Shown here one piece after another: positions 34,634 to 44,028 of a stretch of DNA of 64,000 bases. The notes beneath the pieces were generated by a model, which was not told the DNA's origin, did no database searches, and saw only the letters and a program-made list of their open reading frames with translations. This DNA comes from Microbacterium ulmi. GTDB taxonomy: Bacteria > Actinomycetota > Actinomycetes > Actinomycetales > Microbacteriaceae. A program made the translations under genes and the position numbers. Position 1 is the stretch's first letter. Each line of letters starts with the position of its first letter. Where the stretch lies: positions 1 to 64,000 of the forward strand of contig NZ_JAAOZF010000002.1 in NCBI RefSeq assembly GCF_011759705.1. Reading direction: 5' to 3'.

Positions 34634-37354
34634 ATGTCCAACGCGATCGACACTCTCGTCGCGCGAGCGCAGACGGCGCTCAGTGAATACGCTTCGTTCA
34701 ACCAGGAGCAGATCGACCACATCGTGCGCAAGGCGTCGGTGGCGGCACTGCACCACCACGGCGATCTCGCCGTCATGGCCGTCGAGGAGACGGGCCGAGG
34801 CCTGTTCGAAGACAAGGCCGTCAAGAACATGTTCGCGTGCGAGCACGTGACCAACTCGATCATCAACCAGAAGACCGTCGGCGTCATCTCGCACGACGAG
34901 CTCACGGGCATCACCGAGATCGCCGACCCCGTCGGCGTCGTCGCGGCGCTGACCCCCGTCACCAACCCCACGTCGACGACGATCTTCAAGTCGCTCATCG
35001 CGCTGAAGACGCGGAACCCCATCATCTTCGGCTTCCACCCGTCCGCGCAGAACTCGTCCGTCGCCGCCGCCCGCATCGTGCGCGATGCGGCGATCGCGGC
35101 CGGCGCTCCCGAGAACTGCGTCCAGTGGATCGAGGAGCCCTCGATGCAGGCATCCGGCGAGCTCATGAACCACCCGGGCGTCGCACTCATCCTCGCGACC
35201 GGCGGCAACGCCATGGTCCGCGCGGCGTACTCGTGCGGCAAGCCGGCGCTGGGCGTCGGCGCAGGAAACGTCCCCGCGTTCATCGAGCGCACCGCCAAGG
35301 TCGCCCGCGCCGTCAACGACGTCGTCATGTCGAAGTCGTTCGACATGGGCATGGTGTGCGCGTCGGAGCAGGCCGTCATCCTCGACGCGCCGATCGCCGA
35401 CGAGGCGCTCGCCGAATTCGAGCGTCTGCACGCCTACATGGCGACAGCCGACGAGAAGCGCATGCTCGAGGAGTTCATCTTCGGCGTCTCCGCCGAGGAC
35501 GCGAACTGCGCCGAGGCGAAGCTCAACGCGAAGGTCGTGGGCCAGTCGCCCGTGTGGATCGCCGAGCAGGCCGGCTTCACGGTTCCCGCCGACACGTCGA
35601 TCATCCTCGCGGAGGTCGGCAGCGTCGGCCCGCAGGAGCCGCTGACGCGCGAGAAGCTGGCCCCCGTCCTCGCGGTGCTGCGCGCCGAGACGGTCGAGGA
35701 GGGCATCGAGCTTGCGGGCCAGATGGTCGACTTCGACGGCCTCGGCCACTCGGGAGCCATCCACTCGAACGACGCCGACGTCATCGCGCGCTTCGCTGCG
35801 CGCGTCAAGGCCGTCCGCATCATCGAGAACTCGCCGTCGGCGCTCGGCGGCATCGGCGACATCTACAACGCCTTCATGCCGTCGCTCACGCTCGGCTGCG
35901 GCTCGTACGGCCGCAACTCGGTATCGAACAACGTCTCCGCCGCCAACCTCGTGAACGTCAAGCGCATCGGCCGCCGCAACAACAACCTGCAGTGGTTCAA
36001 GGTGCCCGCGAAGACGTACTTCGAGCCGAACGCCATCCGCTACCTCGCCGAGATGAAGGGCGTCGAGCGCGTCACGATCGTCACGGACAAGACGATGGCG
36101 AGCCTCGGCTACGTCGACAAGATCGTCGACGTGCTGAACCGCCGCGAGAACCGCGTGCAGTTCCAGATCCTCGACCGCGTCAAGCCCGAGCCCACCGTCA
36201 CGCAGGTGCGCGCCGGCGCCGCGGAGATGCGCGACTTCAAGCCCGACACGATCATCGCGCTCGGCGGCGGCTCGCCGATGGATGCCGCGAAGGTCATGTG
36301 GCTGCTCTACGAGAACCCGGACGTGCAGTTCTCCGACATGCGCGAGAAGTTCTTCGACGTGCGCAAGCGCGCGTTCAAGTTCCCCGAGCTGGGCGCCCTC
36401 GCGAAGCTCGTCTGCATCCCGACGACGTCGGGCACGGGCTCCGAGATGACGCCGTTCGCCGTCATCACCGACGACGAGACGGGCATGAAGTACCCGCTCG
36501 CCGACTACGCGCTCACGCCGTCGGTCGCGATCGTCGACCCCGAGCTCACGAAGGTGCTCCCGGGCTTCCTCGTCGCGGACGCGGGATTCGACGCTCTCAC
36601 GCACGCGACCGAGGCCTATGTGTCGGTCTACGCGAACGACTACACCGACGGCCTGTGCCTCCACGCGATCAAGCTCATCTTCGAGAACATCGAGGCCAGC
36701 GCCAAGGCGCAGCCCAACAGCACGGATGCCGCAGAGCTCAAGGCCCGCGAGAAGATGCACAACGCGGCATCCATCTCGGGCATGGCCTTCGGCAACGCGT
36801 TCCTCGGTCTCGTCCACGCCATGGCGCACGTCACGGGTGCGAAGCTCCACCTCGTGCACGGCCGCACCAACGCCGTGTACCTGCCGCACGTCATCCGCTA
36901 CAACGGCCGCATCCCCACGAAGCTCACGAGCTGGCCGAAGTACGAGACGTACATCGCACCCGAGCGCTTCCAGGAGATCGCCGCGCACCTCGGCCTGCCG
37001 GCGTCCACGCCGGAGGAGGGCGTCGAGAGCTACGCCCGCGCCGTCGAGGAGCTGCGGGCGAAGGTCGGCATCGAGGACTCCTTCCAGGAGCAGGGCGTCG
37101 ACGAGGCCGAGTTCATCGGACGCCTCGACGAGCTCGCGATGGCCGCCTACGGCGACCAGTGCGCGCCCGCCAACCCGCGGATGCCGATGCTCGCCGACAT
37201 GAAGACGCTCATGGAGGCCGCCTACTACGGCACGTCCTTCGACGAGGTCCGCTCGGGCCGCGGAGAGGTCGCGATCTCGGGCAAGGCCGACGGCACGGCG
37301 GAGGCCGCGCCCGCGAAGGCCGCCGCTGGCAAGACCGCCGCCGCGAAGGCGTAG
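34634..37354 (+). CDS. adhE: bifunctional acetaldehyde-CoA/alcohol dehydrogenase
   Basis: The 906-residue fusion converts acetyl-CoA to acetaldehyde and then ethanol, or the reverse. The N-terminal aldehyde dehydrogenase domain (to about 450) has the catalytic Cys C242 in MGMVCASEQAV. The C-terminal iron alcohol dehydrogenase domain has GGGSPMDAAKVMW, PTTSGTGSEMTPFAVITD and the metal-site segments GFDALTHATEAYVS and GLVHAMAHVTGA. It ends in a Lys/Ala-rich tail. ATG after TAGGAGGA. The promoter carries two GntR-type operators. It is unusual in an otherwise respiratory lineage. Confidence 0.96.
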   Translation: MSNAIDTLVARAQTALSEYASFNQEQIDHIVRKASVAALHHHGDLAVMAVEETGRGLFEDKAVKNMFACEHVTNSIINQKTVGVISHDELTGITEIADPVGVVAALTPVTNPTSTTIFKSLIALKTRNPIIFGFHPSAQNSSVAAARIVRDAAIAAGAPENCVQWIEEPSMQASGELMNHPGVALILATGGNAMVRAAYSCGKPALGVGAGNVPAFIERTAKVARAVNDVVMSKSFDMGMVCASEQAVILDAPIADEALAEFERLHAYMATADEKRMLEEFIFGVSAEDANCAEAKLNAKVVGQSPVWIAEQAGFTVPADTSIILAEVGSVGPQEPLTREKLAPVLAVLRAETVEEGIELAGQMVDFDGLGHSGAIHSNDADVIARFAARVKAVRIIENSPSALGGIGDIYNAFMPSLTLGCGSYGRNSVSNNVSAANLVNVKRIGRRNNNLQWFKVPAKTYFEPNAIRYLAEMKGVERVTIVTDKTMASLGYVDKIVDVLNRRENRVQFQILDRVKPEPTVTQVRAGAAEMRDFKPDTIIALGGGSPMDAAKVMWLLYENPDVQFSDMREKFFDVRKRAFKFPELGALAKLVCIPTTSGTGSEMTPFAVITDDETGMKYPLADYALTPSVAIVDPELTKVLPGFLVADAGFDALTHATEAYVSVYANDYTDGLCLHAIKLIFENIEASAKAQPNSTDAAELKAREKMHNAASISGMAFGNAFLGLVHAMAHVTGAKLHLVHGRTNAVYLPHVIRYNGRIPTKLTSWPKYETYIAPERFQEIAAHLGLPASTPEEGVESYARAVEELRAKVGIEDSFQEQGVDEAEFIGRLDELAMAAYGDQCAPANPRMPMLADMKTLMEAAYYGTSFDEVRSGRGEVAISGKADGTAEAAPAKAAAGKTAAAKA

Positions 37355-37377
37355 CGCGAAAAGCCCCTACCCAGGGA

Positions 37378-37408
37378 GAGGGGGTCGGCCGGAGGGCCGG
37401 CCCCCTCT
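37378..37408 (+). terminator. terminator after adhE
   Basis: AGAGGGG..CGGCC-GGAG-GGCCG..CCCCTCT forms a long GC-rich hairpin with a small internal bulge, 24 bases after the adhE stop, followed by GTTCG. It separates adhE from the transpeptidase gene. Confidence 0.75.
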
Positions 37409-37533
37409 GTTCGTCCCTCGCGGCTTCTCCCTTGCCCTCGGCCGTCTGCGATCGCGCCGCGTCGGAGACTCTCCGCCGCAGCCGTGCTCGGCGGCACATT
37501 GCGGCATCCGGCCCGACGACCGACCATGGGCGT

Positions 37534-38475
37534 ATGGACGACGGCCGGCCGAGCGCGGCGACGGGGGCGCGACGCCCGCGCCGCGCGCTGTGGACCGGGC
37601 TCGCTGTGACGTTCGCGCTCGGAGCCGTCGTCGTGGGCGCGTGGGCTCTGCGGCCGGGCGAGCCCGCGGCATCCGTCTCTCCCGGGGACACGCCGACGCC
37701 CACGGAGGCGGCGAGTGCGCCCATGACCCCGTCGGCTGCTCCGACCCCCACCCCCGCCGGGTTCCCCGCCAACACGACCGCGTACGACGTCCTCGCGCTG
37801 CCGCAGGTCGACGTGTTCGCCGTCATTCCGTCCCTGCCCGTCGACGACGATCCCTTCGGGTCGTTCACGGGCGAGGTCGCGCGCTCCCTCTACGACGCGG
37901 CGCCCGTCTTCGCGGACCCCCTCGGCGAGCCCGTCGGCGCCCTGCCGCGGGCATACGTCTTCGACGGCACGACCGTGCCGATCGTCGAACGTCAGGACCA
38001 CTGGGTGAAGGTGCTCCTGACCGGCAGACAGGCGTATCCCTCGCAGGGCAACCCCGCCCAGGTCACGGGGTGGCTGCGAACGCAGGATGTCGTCATCCTC
38101 CCGATCGACACGCGCGTCGAGGTGAGCATCTCGGCCCGCACCGTCGACATCGTCAGCACGAGCGGAACGGAGCGCGTCGCGACGGACTTCGCATGGGGCA
38201 CCGAGGCGACGCCGACTCCGCTCGGGCGGTCCTTCGTCATGCTCATCCGCACGGACTCCGCACTCTGGTACACGCGCGGCAATCCGCTCGTGTACCTGTC
38301 GGTCCAGTCGCCGACCCTCGACGGGTTCGCGGGAGCGAGCGTCGCCGTGACGGCGTTCCACTATCACGACGACCGCTCGGGCCGGATCTCCAACGGCTGC
38401 ATCCGCCTCGACCCAGGGGCGATCGCGAGGCTCGCGCAGCTGGCGCTCGGAACACCCGTCTACATCCGCGCCTGA
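37534..38475 (+). CDS. L,D-transpeptidase family protein (YkuD domain)
   Basis: The 313-residue envelope protein has a signal-anchor helix (LWTGLAVTFALGAVVVGAWAL), then a Pro/Thr-rich spacer to about residue 80. A region with SH3-like character follows, and the C-terminal YkuD catalytic domain ends with SGRISNGCIRLDPGAI. The nucleophile is C289, and the paired His lies in AFHYHD. Such enzymes make 3-3 crosslinks in peptidoglycan or attach proteins. No clear ribosome-binding site supports ATG 37534. Confidence 0.87.
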   Translation: MDDGRPSAATGARRPRRALWTGLAVTFALGAVVVGAWALRPGEPAASVSPGDTPTPTEAASAPMTPSAAPTPTPAGFPANTTAYDVLALPQVDVFAVIPSLPVDDDPFGSFTGEVARSLYDAAPVFADPLGEPVGALPRAYVFDGTTVPIVERQDHWVKVLLTGRQAYPSQGNPAQVTGWLRTQDVVILPIDTRVEVSISARTVDIVSTSGTERVATDFAWGTEATPTPLGRSFVMLIRTDSALWYTRGNPLVYLSVQSPTLDGFAGASVAVTAFHYHDDRSGRISNGCIRLDPGAIARLAQLALGTPVYIRA

Positions 38476-38682
38476 CGCCCTCGATGCGAGGGTGGCGAGG
38501 CGCCTGCATCGGCTCCGTGGGCGCGCAGTGCGGTCGCGCGAGTTCCTCTCCATCGAGGGATGACGCGCAGCGGGGGAACGTCGCTTCCTCCGAGGACAGC
38601 AGCCAGCTGGGCCGGTCCGGCAAGAGGGCGACGAGAGAGCCCTCGCTGTAGTCTGGGCGGCCGGACGACGGAAGGAACGCTC

Positions 38683-39687
38683 ATGCAGTACCGCCCCCTC
38701 GGCCGGACCCGCCGCGAGGCGTCCGCCATCGGCCTCGGAACGTGGCAGCTCGGTTCCGACTGGGGAGCCGTGACCGATGCCGACGCGCTCGCGGTGCTCG
38801 AGGCGTCGGCCGCTCACGGTGTCACGCTCTTCGACACGGCCGACGTCTACGGCGACGGGCGCTCCGAGTCGCTCATCGGCCGCTTCCTCGCCGAGCACCC
38901 CGATCGCGACGTGACGGTCGCCACCAAGATGGGCCGACGCGTCGCGCAGGAGCCCGAGAACTACACGCCCGAGAACTTCCGCGCGTGGACCGATCGCAGC
39001 CGCCGCAACCTCGGGGTCGAGACGCTCGACCTCGTGCAGCTGCACTGCCCGCCGACCGCCGTCATCGAGGCCGACGCGACCTACGACGCCCTCGACGAGC
39101 TCGTCGCCGACGGTGCGATCGCCGCCTACGGCGTGTCGGTCGAGACGTGCGACCAGGCGCTCGCGGCGATCGCGCGACCCAACGTCACGAACGTGCAGAT
39201 CATCTTCAACCCGTTCCGTCTCAAGCCGCTCGACGCCGTCCTCCCCGCCGCCGAGGCCGCAGGTGTCGCGGTGTTCGCGCGCGTGCCGCTCGCATCGGGC
39301 CTGCTCTCCGGCACGTACACCGCGGCGACGACCTTCAGCGCGGACGACCATCGCACGTACAACCGCCATGGCGAGGCATTCGACCGCGGCGAGACGTTCT
39401 CTGGAATCGACTTCGACCTCGGCCTCGACGCGGCGCGGACGCTCGCCGCGTCTCTCCCGGACGGCGTCCCCCTCCCTGCGGCGACCCTCGCGTGGATCTC
39501 GGCGCAGCGCGGGGTCACGACGGTCATCCCCGGTGCCCGCAGCGTCGTGCAGGCGGCGGCCAACGCCGAGGCGGCCGTGCTGCTCGAAGGCACACCGGAG
39601 GCGGCGGAGATCCTCGAGGTCTTCGATGCCGCCGTCCACGCCGTCTACGACGCGAAGCTTCGGTCCGCGATCCACCCGCTGTGGTGA
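38683..39687 (+). CDS. aldo/keto reductase
   Basis: The 334-residue TIM barrel begins MQYRPLGRTRREASAIGLGTW, has the catalytic Asp/Tyr region (FDTADVYGDGRSE), the Lys in VATKMGR and the His in LVQLHCPP. The NADPH-site end reads TTVIPGARSVVQAAANAEA. ATG after GGAAGGA. TAGTCT at 38649-38654 is a likely -10 with a short leader. The substrate is unknown. Overlaps the next gene by four bases. Confidence 0.9.
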   Translation: MQYRPLGRTRREASAIGLGTWQLGSDWGAVTDADALAVLEASAAHGVTLFDTADVYGDGRSESLIGRFLAEHPDRDVTVATKMGRRVAQEPENYTPENFRAWTDRSRRNLGVETLDLVQLHCPPTAVIEADATYDALDELVADGAIAAYGVSVETCDQALAAIARPNVTNVQIIFNPFRLKPLDAVLPAAEAAGVAVFARVPLASGLLSGTYTAATTFSADDHRTYNRHGEAFDRGETFSGIDFDLGLDAARTLAASLPDGVPLPAATLAWISAQRGVTTVIPGARSVVQAAANAEAAVLLEGTPEAAEILEVFDAAVHAVYDAKLRSAIHPLW

Positions 39688-40097
39688 GGGCGGCCCGTCG
39701 ACGCCTCCTCGGGGTCGCGGCGCTCGCGGGCGCGATCGGGGCGGGCCTGGGCATCCACCTGCTCGCACCGGATGCCGCGTGGTCGGATGTCGCCGGCGAC
39801 GCTCTGTATGCCGTCGCCGCGTATCTCGTCGTCGTGGCGCTCGCCCCGCGCTGGGCGCCCGTCGCCGCCGCGGCGGTCGTCGGCACGTGGTGCGTCGCGG
39901 TCGAGCTGTTCCAGCTCACGGGGCTCCCGCTGCGCGCCGGCACGGCGTTCCCGCCCGCCATGCTCATCCTCGGGACCGTCTTCGACGTGCGCGACCTCGT
40001 CGTCTACGTCGTCGCCGTCGCCCTCGCGGCGGGGCTCGACGCGCTCGGCCGACGGGCAGCCTCAGACGCCGGGACTCTCCCGCGCGAGACCCCCTGA
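39684..40097 (+). CDS. DUF2809 family membrane protein
   Basis: The 137-residue protein has four hydrophobic helices. GDALYAVAAYLVVVAL, CVAVELFQLTGLP and FDVRDLVVYVVAVAL match the pattern of DUF2809 proteins (function unknown). The GTG start overlaps the reductase stop (GTGA), so it is translated from the same mRNA. A 193-base gap follows, with no recognisable content apart from the next promoter. Confidence 0.78.
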   Translation: MRAARRRLLGVAALAGAIGAGLGIHLLAPDAAWSDVAGDALYAVAAYLVVVALAPRWAPVAAAAVVGTWCVAVELFQLTGLPLRAGTAFPPAMLILGTVFDVRDLVVYVVAVALAAGLDALGRRAASDAGTLPRETP

Positions 40098-40278
40098 GCG
40101 GTCGCGAGGCTGCCGCTGAGCCGTGTCGAGGAGGCGTGGCGCCGCACCGATCTGTGCGGCTCGCCGCCCGTGATCGTCCCAGACTGAGCGCGGCGACGCC
40201 TGATCCGCCTCAGACGTCGCGACGCCTACGTCGGAGGGAGCTCGCACGCGTGCCGTCGAGCCCGGACGGTGCCGACGA

Positions 40279-40284
40279 TAGGGT
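40279..40284 (+). promoter_or_regulatory. leaderless-type -10 (TAGGGT) of the antiporter gene
   Basis: TAGGGT is followed by six bases (CGGAGC) and the GTG at 40291. There is no upstream ribosome-binding site of usual strength. Confidence 0.5.
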
Positions 40285-40290
40285 CGGAGC

Positions 40291-41259
40291 GTGGCAGTGG
40301 TGCTGATCGTGCTGGGCCTGGTCGCCCTCATCGTCGGCGCCGAGCTCGTCGTGCGGTACGGGTCGCGGCTCGCGCGGCGGATGGGCGTCCCGCCGCTGCT
40401 CGTGGGGCTCACGATCGTCTCCATCGGCACGAGCGCGCCCGAGCTGGCGGTCGGGATCGACGCGATCCGATCGGGCGCGGGCTCCCTCGCGGTCGGCAAC
40501 ATCGCGGGCACGAACGTCGTCAACCTCCTGCTGATCCTCGGGCTCTCCGCCGCGATCCGACCGATCATGATCCACCTTCAGACGATCAAGCTCGACCTGC
40601 CCTCCATGGCCATCGCGTCCGCCGTCGTCCTCCTGCTGGCGCTCGACGGCAGCCTCTCGGTCGTCGACGGGGTCGTGCTGTTCGCCCTCGCCCTCGTCTA
40701 CCTGGCGCTGCTGTTCGTCTTCACCAAGCGCGAGAACGCAGCCGTGAAGGCCGAGTTCGAGCACGAGTACCCGCCCGAGAAGCCGTCGGGCGGTGCGTGG
40801 CCGGCCGTGCTGCAGGTCGTGCTGCTGATCGCGGGGCTCGCCGTCATCCTCTTCGGCGCCGACTGGCTCGTGACCGGCTCGGTCGACCTCGCGCGCGCGG
40901 TCGGGGTCTCGGACGCGATCATCGGCCTGACGATCGTCGCGATCGGGACGAGTGCGCCGGAGCTCGCGACGACGATCATCTCGACGATCCGCGGCGATCG
41001 CGACATCGCGATCGGCAACCTCATCGGATCGAGCACCTTCAACGTGACCATCATCCTCGGCACGTCGCTGTTCTTCGCGCCGGGATCGATCGCGCTGGAC
41101 CCGCATCTGGTCATGATCGACCTCCCCGTCATGCTCGCCGTCGCGCTCGTGTGCATTCCCGTGTTCATCACGCATCGAGGTGTGACCCGCGTCGAAGGCG
41201 GCGCGTTCGTCGCCGCGTACGTCGCGTACCTCGCGATCCTGCTCGTCACGCGCACGTGA
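40291..41259 (+). CDS. calcium/sodium antiporter (YrbG/CaCA family)
   Basis: The 322-residue protein has about ten membrane helices in two related halves. Each half has the ion-binding alpha-repeat: GLTIVSIGTSAPELAVGI in the first and GLTIVAIGTSAPELATTI in the second, each followed by a GN(I/L)(A/I)G(T/S)xxxN segment. It exports calcium in exchange for sodium or protons. GTG start of leaderless type. Confidence 0.93.
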   Translation: MAVVLIVLGLVALIVGAELVVRYGSRLARRMGVPPLLVGLTIVSIGTSAPELAVGIDAIRSGAGSLAVGNIAGTNVVNLLLILGLSAAIRPIMIHLQTIKLDLPSMAIASAVVLLLALDGSLSVVDGVVLFALALVYLALLFVFTKRENAAVKAEFEHEYPPEKPSGGAWPAVLQVVLLIAGLAVILFGADWLVTGSVDLARAVGVSDAIIGLTIVAIGTSAPELATTIISTIRGDRDIAIGNLIGSSTFNVTIILGTSLFFAPGSIALDPHLVMIDLPVMLAVALVCIPVFITHRGVTRVEGGAFVAAYVAYLAILLVTRT

Positions 41260-41318
41260 AATCGCGCCCACGCCGTGCCCTGACCACAGCCCCGGCACCC
41301 CGCGAGTAGGGTGAGGAT

Positions 41319-42110
41319 GTGCCTCTGCCGCCGCGTGTGACCGTCGTGATCCCGTGCCGCGACGATGCAGACTTCCTCGAGGAGTGCCTCGCCGCGCTCG
41401 CGGCGCAGACGCATCCCGCGAATCGGATCGTCGTCGTCGACAACGCGAGTGCGGATGCCTCCGCCGCCGTCGCGCGGCACTTCGGCGCCCACCTCGTGAC
41501 GGAGTCCATCGTCGGCGTCTCGTCCGCCGCAGCCCGCGGCTACGACGAGGCGATGGCCTCGGCCGACATCATCGCGCGACTCGACGCGGACTCCCGCCCG
41601 CATCCCGACTGGATCGCCCGCATCGTCCGCGCGTTCGTGGCAGACCCGACCCTCGGCGTGCTCACGGGCGCCGCCGAGTTCTACGGCGGCAGCCCGCTCG
41701 TCAACTATCTCGGCGAGCACTGGTACATCGGCGGCGGCCACTACTGGGTCAGGAAGTGGCTCGGCATCCCGCTCGTCTACGGGTCGAACTTCGCGATGCG
41801 CACGCGCGTGTGGAAGCGCGTGCGCGACAGGGTCGACCGCACGAACCCGCGCATCCACGACGACCTCGACCTCACGATCCGGCTTCGACCCGAGGACGGC
41901 GTCCGCTTCGACCCGCAGCTTCGGATGCCCGTCTCTGCGCGGGCCATCGCGACGCAGCGCGACCTGTGGCGGCGCGTGTGGCGCGTCGTCCCGACGTTCG
42001 CGGCGAGCTGGCCGGAGGGCGCGCGCTGGAACCGCACCGCCGACTCGCGGCTCTCGCCCGACACGGGACCCGAGCTCGACGAGGACTGGGCACCGCAGTT
42101 CGGACGGTGA
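41319..42110 (+). CDS. family 2 glycosyltransferase
   Basis: The 263-residue GT-A enzyme has VTVVIPCRDDADFLEECLAAL, VVDNASADASA and the DXD motif ARLDADSRPHPDW, followed by GGHYWVRKWLGIPLVYGSNFA. The start is GTG 41319, six bases after TAGGGT (41307-41312), so the transcript is probably leaderless. It makes an unknown surface glycan. The DUF1905 gene follows four bases after its stop. Confidence 0.88.
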   Translation: MPLPPRVTVVIPCRDDADFLEECLAALAAQTHPANRIVVVDNASADASAAVARHFGAHLVTESIVGVSSAAARGYDEAMASADIIARLDADSRPHPDWIARIVRAFVADPTLGVLTGAAEFYGGSPLVNYLGEHWYIGGGHYWVRKWLGIPLVYGSNFAMRTRVWKRVRDRVDRTNPRIHDDLDLTIRLRPEDGVRFDPQLRMPVSARAIATQRDLWRRVWRVVPTFAASWPEGARWNRTADSRLSPDTGPELDEDWAPQFGR

Positions 42111-42114
42111 CGCG

Positions 42115-42411
42115 GTGATCGTCGAGTTCGACGGCGAGGTCTTCCGCTGGTCGGCCCGCGCGGAGGACTGGTTCTTCGCGGCGCTTCCCGACGACCTGAG
42201 CGATCAGATCCGCGAGATCCCACGCCCGCGACGCGGGTTCGGCTCCGTGCGCGTGCGGGCGCGGATCGGCGGCTCCGACTGGCGGACCTCGATCTTCCCC
42301 GACGGCGGTCGCCGCGCCTACGTCCTGCCCCTCAAGAAGGCGGTGCGCGATGCCGAGGGCATCGTCGACGGGGGCATCGTGACCGTCCGGCTCGACATCC
42401 TCGACGGGTGA
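42115..42411 (+). CDS. DUF1905 domain protein
   Basis: The 98-residue protein opens FDGEVFRWSARAEDWFFAALP and contains GFGSVRVRARIGGSDWRTSIFP and YVLPLKKAVR, which match DUF1905. The family is a small beta-barrel of unknown function, often paired with a YdeI-type domain that is absent here. GTG start just after the glycosyltransferase stop. Confidence 0.85.
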   Translation: MIVEFDGEVFRWSARAEDWFFAALPDDLSDQIREIPRPRRGFGSVRVRARIGGSDWRTSIFPDGGRRAYVLPLKKAVRDAEGIVDGGIVTVRLDILDG

Positions 42412-42478
42412 CGGCGTCTCTCCACAGAAGCGCGGTCCCGTGCGCCGACCCGTGCGCCGACGATGCTAGACAGATGCG

Positions 42479-42970
42479 GTGCTCTGGACGGACGTCTTCG
42501 CAGCCGCTGCCTTCGTGTGCTTCGCGATCGCGAGCGTCGTGCTCGCCGTCGTCGATCTGCGCAGCCACCGCCTTCCCAACGCGATCGTGCTGCCGCTGTG
42601 GCTCGCGGGCGTCGCCCTGTTCGCGGCGGCGAGCGCCGCGGCGCACGACGGCGAAGGCTTCCTGCGCGCGCTGATCGGCTCGGGCGCGCTCTTCGCGTTC
42701 TATCTCGTCCTGCGCCTCCTCAGCCCGCGCGGCATGGGAGGAGGCGACGTCAAGCTCGCGGGCGCCGTCGGCCTTCATCTCGCGTGGCTCGGCTGGGACG
42801 CCCTTGCACTGGGCGCGCTCGCCGGTTTCGTCCTCGGCGGAGCGTACGGGCTCGTGCTCGTCGCGGCGCGCCGAGCCGACCGTCGCACCGCGATCCCGTT
42901 CGGTCCCTGGATGCTCGCGGGAGCGTGGATCGCCGTGCTGGGAGCCGTGTGCGGCATCCGTCTCACCTGA
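42479..42970 (+). CDS. A24-type prepilin peptidase
   Basis: The 163-residue membrane protease has about five helices. Both catalytic Asp sites are present: VVDLRSHRLPNAIVLPLWLA and RGMGGGDVKLAGAVGLH. It lacks the N-terminal methylase domain, as do TadV/CpaA-type enzymes. No pilus or secretion genes are within the window, so its substrate must be encoded elsewhere. GTG 42479 is six bases after TAGACA. Confidence 0.88.
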   Translation: MLWTDVFAAAAFVCFAIASVVLAVVDLRSHRLPNAIVLPLWLAGVALFAAASAAAHDGEGFLRALIGSGALFAFYLVLRLLSPRGMGGGDVKLAGAVGLHLAWLGWDALALGALAGFVLGGAYGLVLVAARRADRRTAIPFGPWMLAGAWIAVLGAVCGIRLT

Positions 42971-43002
42971 CGAACGGGTCTCCGGCGGGTTAGCCTGACG
43001 GA

Positions 43003-44028
43003 ATGCCTGGGCAGACGCGGTTGCGGGAGCTCGCGGCGCGGGCGACCGCGTGGGCGCTGACTCTCAAGCCGGTGCGCGCGTTCCTGCTGTACACGGAGCA
43101 TCGCGGGCCCGTGCTCGCGGACAGCGTCACGTACCGAACCCTGTTCAGCGTCTTCGCAGGCGTCCTGCTGGGCTTCTCGCTCGCCGCGATATGGCTCGCG
43201 GGCAACCCGACGGCGTTCCAGTCGCTCGTCGACGCCGTGAACGCGGCGGTCCCCGGTCTGCTCGGCGAGGGAGACGAGGGACTCGTCGACCCCTCGGCGA
43301 TCCCGGTTCCCGCGGGACTCACGATCGCGACGATCGTGTCGCTCATCGGTCTCGTCGGATCCGCCATGGGAGCCATCGCGTCGCTCCGCACGGCGCTGCA
43401 CGTGCTCGCCGACAACACGCACGACGACGTGCTGTGGGTCTGGGTCATCCTGCGCAACCTGGCTCTCGCGATCGGGATAGGCGCCGCGCTCGGTGCCTCG
43501 GCGGCTGTGACGGCGCTCGCGACGACCGGGCTGCGCGTCGTGAGCGAGTGGCTCGGACAGGGACCCGGCGATCCCGTCGCGCTGACGAGCGGCCGCATCG
43601 TGTCGATCCTGGTCGTCTTCGCTCTCGACGCTGCCGTGATCGCCGTGCTCTTCCTCGTGCTGTCGGGCGTGCGCGCATCGGCCCGCTCGCTGTGGAGCGG
43701 CGCGCTCCTGGGAGCGGTCGGGCTGACGGTGCTGCAGGAGCTGTCGAGCCTGTTCGTCGGCGGAGCGGCCTCGAACCCGCTGCTCGTGTCGTTCGCCGCC
43801 CTCATCGCACTCCTGCTCTGGCTGAACCTCTCGGCACAGGTCATCCTCATCGCGAGCGCGTACATCATCGTCGGCGTCGAGGAGGAGCACGACCGCGTGC
43901 GGGCGCGGCACGGCGCCTCGACCTTCGCACAGCGACGCGTCCGACGCGCGGAGGAGGCCGTGCGGGTCGCGACGGAGGAGCTGCAGCATGCCCGTGGCGA
44001 CGAGGAGAGGGAGCGCAGCCGTGCCTGA
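43003..44028 (+). CDS. YihY/BrkB family membrane protein
   Basis: The 341-residue protein has about six helices, including VTYRTLFSVFAGVLLGFSLAA near the start and FAALIALLLWLNLSAQVILI near the end, both characteristic of the BrkB (former 'ribonuclease BN') family. The tail is charged and cytoplasmic. ATG 43003 lies six bases after TAGCCT (42991-42996) without a ribosome-binding site. Overlaps nnrE by eight bases. Confidence 0.9.
   Translation: MPGQTRLRELAARATAWALTLKPVRAFLLYTEHRGPVLADSVTYRTLFSVFAGVLLGFSLAAIWLAGNPTAFQSLVDAVNAAVPGLLGEGDEGLVDPSAIPVPAGLTIATIVSLIGLVGSAMGAIASLRTALHVLADNTHDDVLWVWVILRNLALAIGIGAALGASAAVTALATTGLRVVSEWLGQGPGDPVALTSGRIVSILVVFALDAAVIAVLFLVLSGVRASARSLWSGALLGAVGLTVLQELSSLFVGGAASNPLLVSFAALIALLLWLNLSAQVILIASAYIIVGVEEEHDRVRARHGASTFAQRRVRRAEEAVRVATEELQHARGDEERERSRA

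Noticed and set aside
34837..38475. 1212-codon plus-strand frame running through adhE into the transpeptidase gene
   Set aside because: Only the part from 37534 encodes a real protein (YkuD). The upstream part is an out-of-frame reading of adhE that happens to lack stops.
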